Origin: Hymenolepis diminuta
Lineage: Eukaryota; Platyhelminthes; Cestoda; Cyclophyllidea; Hymenolepididae
Reading direction: 5' to 3'
NCBI GenBank assembly: GCA_900708905.1
Contig: CAADRB010000036.1
Coordinates: forward strand, 1,404,536-1,468,535
DNA: 64,000 bases
Positions 61,201-64,000 of the stretch are shown in pieces (the stretch's first letter is position 1; each line of letters begins with the position of its first letter). Made by a program: the position numbers and the translations under genes. The notes under the pieces are model-generated. The model was given only the letters and a program-made list of their open reading frames with translations, was not told where the DNA came from and made no database searches.

Positions 61201-62556
61201 AATTAGGAAATAAGACATTGATTGACTGCCTAGTTAGCCAATAACATAGCAGCGACGATACTTCATTCCCATTCAGGCGCTCCGAAGAATAGCATTCAAC
61301 GAATATGGTGCACGAATAATGAAATTTGTTCTCATAATTTTTGAAACTCTTCTCAAATGTAGGTTAAAAATCTCAAAACTATAAATTATGTAAGGTAAAT
61401 TCCAGATTTTTCAAAATAAATGGACGAAAAGAATATCTCGACCCACCTAGAAATAAGCCAGACAGGTTTCGTCTTTAAGGGTAGTTCGCCTCGAACCTCA
61501 CAATAGTAGACACATGTTACTCCAAACACTACAACTGGCAAACTGATCTAAAAATCTCTTTGTGATTATATTCATTTATACCGTTTTATCAAAAAATTAT
61601 CATTTTGTATTTACATAAAAATATGATTTGAGTAGGACATAGTTCCAATTAAATGAAGACTTCTCAAAAGATAAAATGGTCATTGGTGTCCGCCTGTCAG
61701 AATGTTTGAGAAGCTAATGTCGAATGTAGACAGAGAAAAATATTGAGGAACTGGATATCGGTTTTTATGAAGAGAATTCATATTCACTTGTATTTTTATT
61801 ATCATAGCTCTGCTCCCATTTCCTCGATAACAGAAGAAAACTTACATTTTAAATTGCACAAAATTAAAGATTCCAAATTCAAAACAGCGGGGTGTTTAAA
61901 AAGTATAAACTGAAATTTGCAGTTTTAGTAATTTGTAATGTCCGGTCTCTTTGAACAAGATATGACCTGGATGAGGAACATACGGTTTCCAATATAGAAT
62001 TGAATGAGGGGAGAATAAAGTTAAATCGATAATTTCTGTATCAAAATCTAAATCTTAATATTAACTCTAGTGGTTGATATGGCCTCTTTGTCCTTTAAAA
62101 CTTCATTTCTTGAAATTTTTGAGAACGTTCGGTTAGAGCTTAGCTTTCTAGGTGAGCGGATGCAAATTAGAGTATATATTTGTATGTAAGAACGAAGGTT
62201 TGCACTCATTAGAATTTTCATGATCTCATTCATTTCAGTGCAGAAAAAAGCGTCTATTTAGATTGACCAAGTTTAAAAGGTTCGGTGGCGGTGCCACTCT
62301 ACTCTCTATAGTTACTTCTATAGGCAAGTAAAAAGTTTCTTAAGTAATTAAAAATCCTGGTAGTCAGTTAGTTAATGGATATTTCTATTAGACAAAAAGG
62401 AATATGATTTGAGATTTAGTATTTTTTGCTCATTTTAAGTGCAGTTTTGTGAAATAGCTAAAACAAGAATTTCTAGGATATTGTATTTAACGTCGGGGGC
62501 AATGTTCGACAGGTATTAAAATTAGAGTTAAATGCGTACTGGCTTTTTAATTTCCT
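58294..62556. other. Intergenic region
   Basis: AT-rich. A GC-rich patch at 59280-59722 holds gag-like fragments in both orientations. A minus-strand frame at 60077..59883 would encode two hydrophobic helices but has no start or splice support. Confidence 0.5.
59482..59722 (-). pseudogene. Decayed gag fragment with eroded zinc-knuckle-like motif
   Basis: The minus strand is open for about 80 codons, reading RRRRWSSTHT, then SIPTLTANAIRSS, then LYWYNTACGWRGRKS. This resembles the invertebrate Gypsy gag segment C-W-Y-H-x4-G-x3-R-K-C with the two cysteines and the histidine replaced. Related sequence occurs on the plus strand at 59425-59451 and 59305-59330, so the locus is a scrambled cluster. 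It is a relic, not functional. Confidence 0.3.
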
Positions 62557-62560
62557 GTCA

Positions 62561-62672
62561 CCAATAGCGTGACGCCAGTCTCGCATCCACGGCAATCTGA
62601 TAGGTCAACAACCGCAGTTGGTCAGACCCCAACTGCGCGTTTTTATTGGTTTAACCGTTCTGTTCACATTGG
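62561..62672 (+). promoter_or_regulatory. Promoter-like region with CCAAT/ATTGG boxes and a 9-bp hairpin
   Basis: CCAAT is at 62561-62565, with ATTGG at 62645-62649 and 62668-62672. Between them lies an inverted repeat CGCAGTTGG (62613-62621) / CCAACTGCG (62629-62637) with a 7-nt loop. The region is GC- and CpG-richer than its flanks and lies 95-205 bp before ATG 62767. Confidence 0.45.
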
Positions 62673-62756
62673 ATGTTTTCATATGTATGGCAAAGACGCG
62701 TTTTCGTTAACCTAATTACCTCCTTGCCTTCTCGAAAGTGTACTGACAGACTCGGG

Positions 62757-62813
62757 ATGAATAATTATGACAGGACTCATTTTAATTCTGTTTTATATCT
62801 TTGTAACGCTTAA
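62757..62813 (+). other. Upstream ORF overlapping the start of the next gene
   Basis: ATG at 62757 opens an 18-codon ORF in the +1 frame. It overlaps the first 47 nt of the receptor-like coding sequence and ends at TAA 62813. If the message starts upstream, it would compete with the ATG at 62767. Confidence 0.4.
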
Positions 62814-63819
62814 TGGATCTGTTATTGTTTCTGCGGTGAATGATACACAATGCTATTGTGGATATCAACAGTCTGGAAATGCGATGATGCTAAGGTGCGT
62901 TTCGAACAAGGCTGATCTTCCATCATCCATATTTACCCCTGTTTTCTGTCATCGATCAGGTGAAACCGTACGCATTGGAGATTCAAAAATGCTCACCCCT
63001 TCTGAATCTCCAGGACTGATTATAGAACCTGGCGGTTTGAGCCGATTACAAGATGGTGGAAGTGTCTCTATTCTCCAACTAAACCTTCCTTTGCAAGCAA
63101 GACTTCTTGATGCTTTGGCATTTACTGGTCTTCCGGATTTAAAAAATCTTTATGCCTGGCGATCGCCTATAGGACTTGAAGCCTGTGGATTAGCTGTATT
63201 TCCCAGACTTGAGAATCTTGTTATTAATTGTAAATCTAATTTTGATCGCTATCTCACATTCGGCAGTGCATTTAAGAGTGTCCGATTAACTGAATGTCAG
63301 GGTAGGAAACTTCAGTTTATTTGCACTCGATGCAGCCAACAACCAGAAGTGAGTGTTCTGCGAATATTTTCCGGTCCTCCCTTAGCGAGCAAAAACTTGG
63401 GTTTCACAAATAATTTCAACAGCAATCTCACTTTACCCTCATGTCAACTTGGAGTATGCTCAGAGGATCATCTTTGTCGAAATAATATGGCACTTAAATT
63501 GGTGCTGAGTAATTCTCTTCAATCAATAACGCCAACGTCAAATACTACTATTTCTCCTCAGAAAACAATTGCTGAATCTGAGATAATAACATCCGCCCCG
63601 CAACCCCAAAATGGACAACTATTCCTCACCAAATTTCTCCCTATATTCCTTCTCATTTCGATTGTCTCCTGCATTATCTCTACAGTTCTCTGCCTTAGGA
63701 TTTCAAGAGCATTTAAAAGGAAAGGTGTTAACCAATCTCCTCTAGATATGCGGGTAACAAATAGTTCAAGTTGGTCTTCTTCGACCCCATTAAATGAACC
63801 CAAAGCTCATAGACCGTAA
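62767..63819 (+). CDS. Type I membrane protein, Cys-containing ectodomain with weak LRR-like character
   Basis: A single uninterrupted exon of 350 codons encodes a signal peptide (residues 1-23, cut near VSA). The ectodomain begins with a Cys-x-Cys pair (29, 31), has several N-glycosylation sites, and has Leu-rich stretches (ILQLNLPLQARLLDALAF, LPDLKNLYAW, FPRLENLVINC). Those recall degenerate leucine-rich repeats flanked by N- and C-terminal cysteine caps. A Ser/Thr-rich stalk follows, then a transmembrane helix at about 289-310 and a 40-residue cytoplasmic tail starting RISRAFKRK. The architecture suggests a cell-surface receptor or adhesion protein; no family is recognised. Lack of introns in 1 kb is unusual beside its neighbours. 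A promoter-like block lies upstream. Confidence 0.75.
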   Translation: MTGLILILFYIFVTLNGSVIVSAVNDTQCYCGYQQSGNAMMLRCVSNKADLPSSIFTPVFCHRSGETVRIGDSKMLTPSESPGLIIEPGGLSRLQDGGSVSILQLNLPLQARLLDALAFTGLPDLKNLYAWRSPIGLEACGLAVFPRLENLVINCKSNFDRYLTFGSAFKSVRLTECQGRKLQFICTRCSQQPEVSVLRIFSGPPLASKNLGFTNNFNSNLTLPSCQLGVCSEDHLCRNNMALKLVLSNSLQSITPTSNTTISPQKTIAESEIITSAPQPQNGQLFLTKFLPIFLLISIVSCIISTVLCLRISRAFKRKGVNQSPLDMRVTNSSSWSSSTPLNEPKAHRP

Positions 63820-64000
63820 CACTCTTAAATTTATTTTTGAAGGCTCCATAAATTGTTTATATACATTTACGATAATCATCTTTTGTCTCTCCTTGAAATC
63901 TAGTAGGTTATAAGGTTATGCAGATTTCTCTATATATTTTTCCCGAATGTTAGCTCCCTAATGAGGGCATTCTCTATCATATCTGGGTGTGAGAATTACG
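63820..64000. other. 3' flank of the type I membrane protein gene
   Basis: AT-rich; no canonical AATAAA was seen before the window ends. Confidence 0.4.

Overview
The window looks like nuclear DNA of a flatworm, most likely a tapeworm (inference). It is AT-rich and gene-sparse, with eukaryotic split genes. Introns fall into two classes: multi-kilobase ones, and very short ones of 31, 45, 63 and 71-72 nt. The recognisable proteins are animal proteins, and decayed Gypsy-like gag fragments are present. There are no bacterial operons, CRISPR arrays, rRNA or convincing tRNA genes.

Layout. (1) 0.7-32.3 kb, minus strand: one large gene reconstructed here from separate exons whose splice phases agree. 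Exon 1 is 31226-32303, a 35-nt micro-exon lies at 19821-19855, exon 3 is 13633-14068 and the 3.4 kb last exon is 683-4065. It encodes a predicted 1643-residue protein with a disordered Ser-rich body and a C-terminal region carrying a MYND-type zinc finger; the best family guess is apical junction molecule (AJM1/ajm-1). A further exon at 12004-12142 has its own ATG behind three CCAAT boxes and a TATA-like box. It fits only as an alternative first exon, giving a 1173-residue short form. (2) 32.3-42.3 kb: intergenic. (3) 42.3-46.4 kb, minus: TAF2, the TFIID subunit with a degenerate M1-aminopeptidase fold. (4) 46.6-48.1 kb, plus: CDIPT (phosphatidylinositol synthase) in five exons, head-to-head with TAF2 across about 230 bp. 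(5) 48.6-49.1 kb, minus: a small unrecognised membrane-anchored protein gene, convergent with CDIPT, with a 31-nt intron. (6) 49-62.5 kb: mostly non-coding, with a solo-LTR-like block, two decayed gag remnants and a partly resolved minus-strand gene for a cysteine-rich protein (55.6-57.1 kb). (7) 62.8-63.8 kb, plus: a single-exon gene for a type I membrane protein with a signal peptide.

The genes do not form a pathway. TAF2 and CDIPT are unrelated housekeeping genes that probably share a bidirectional promoter. The AJM1-like protein would act at epithelial junctions, and the membrane proteins at 48.6 and 62.8 kb are of unknown role. No clearly new biological system is evident. The most interesting points are the internal promoter and alternative first exon of the AJM1-like gene, the micro-introns, and the upstream ORF whose stop overlaps the CDIPT start codon.
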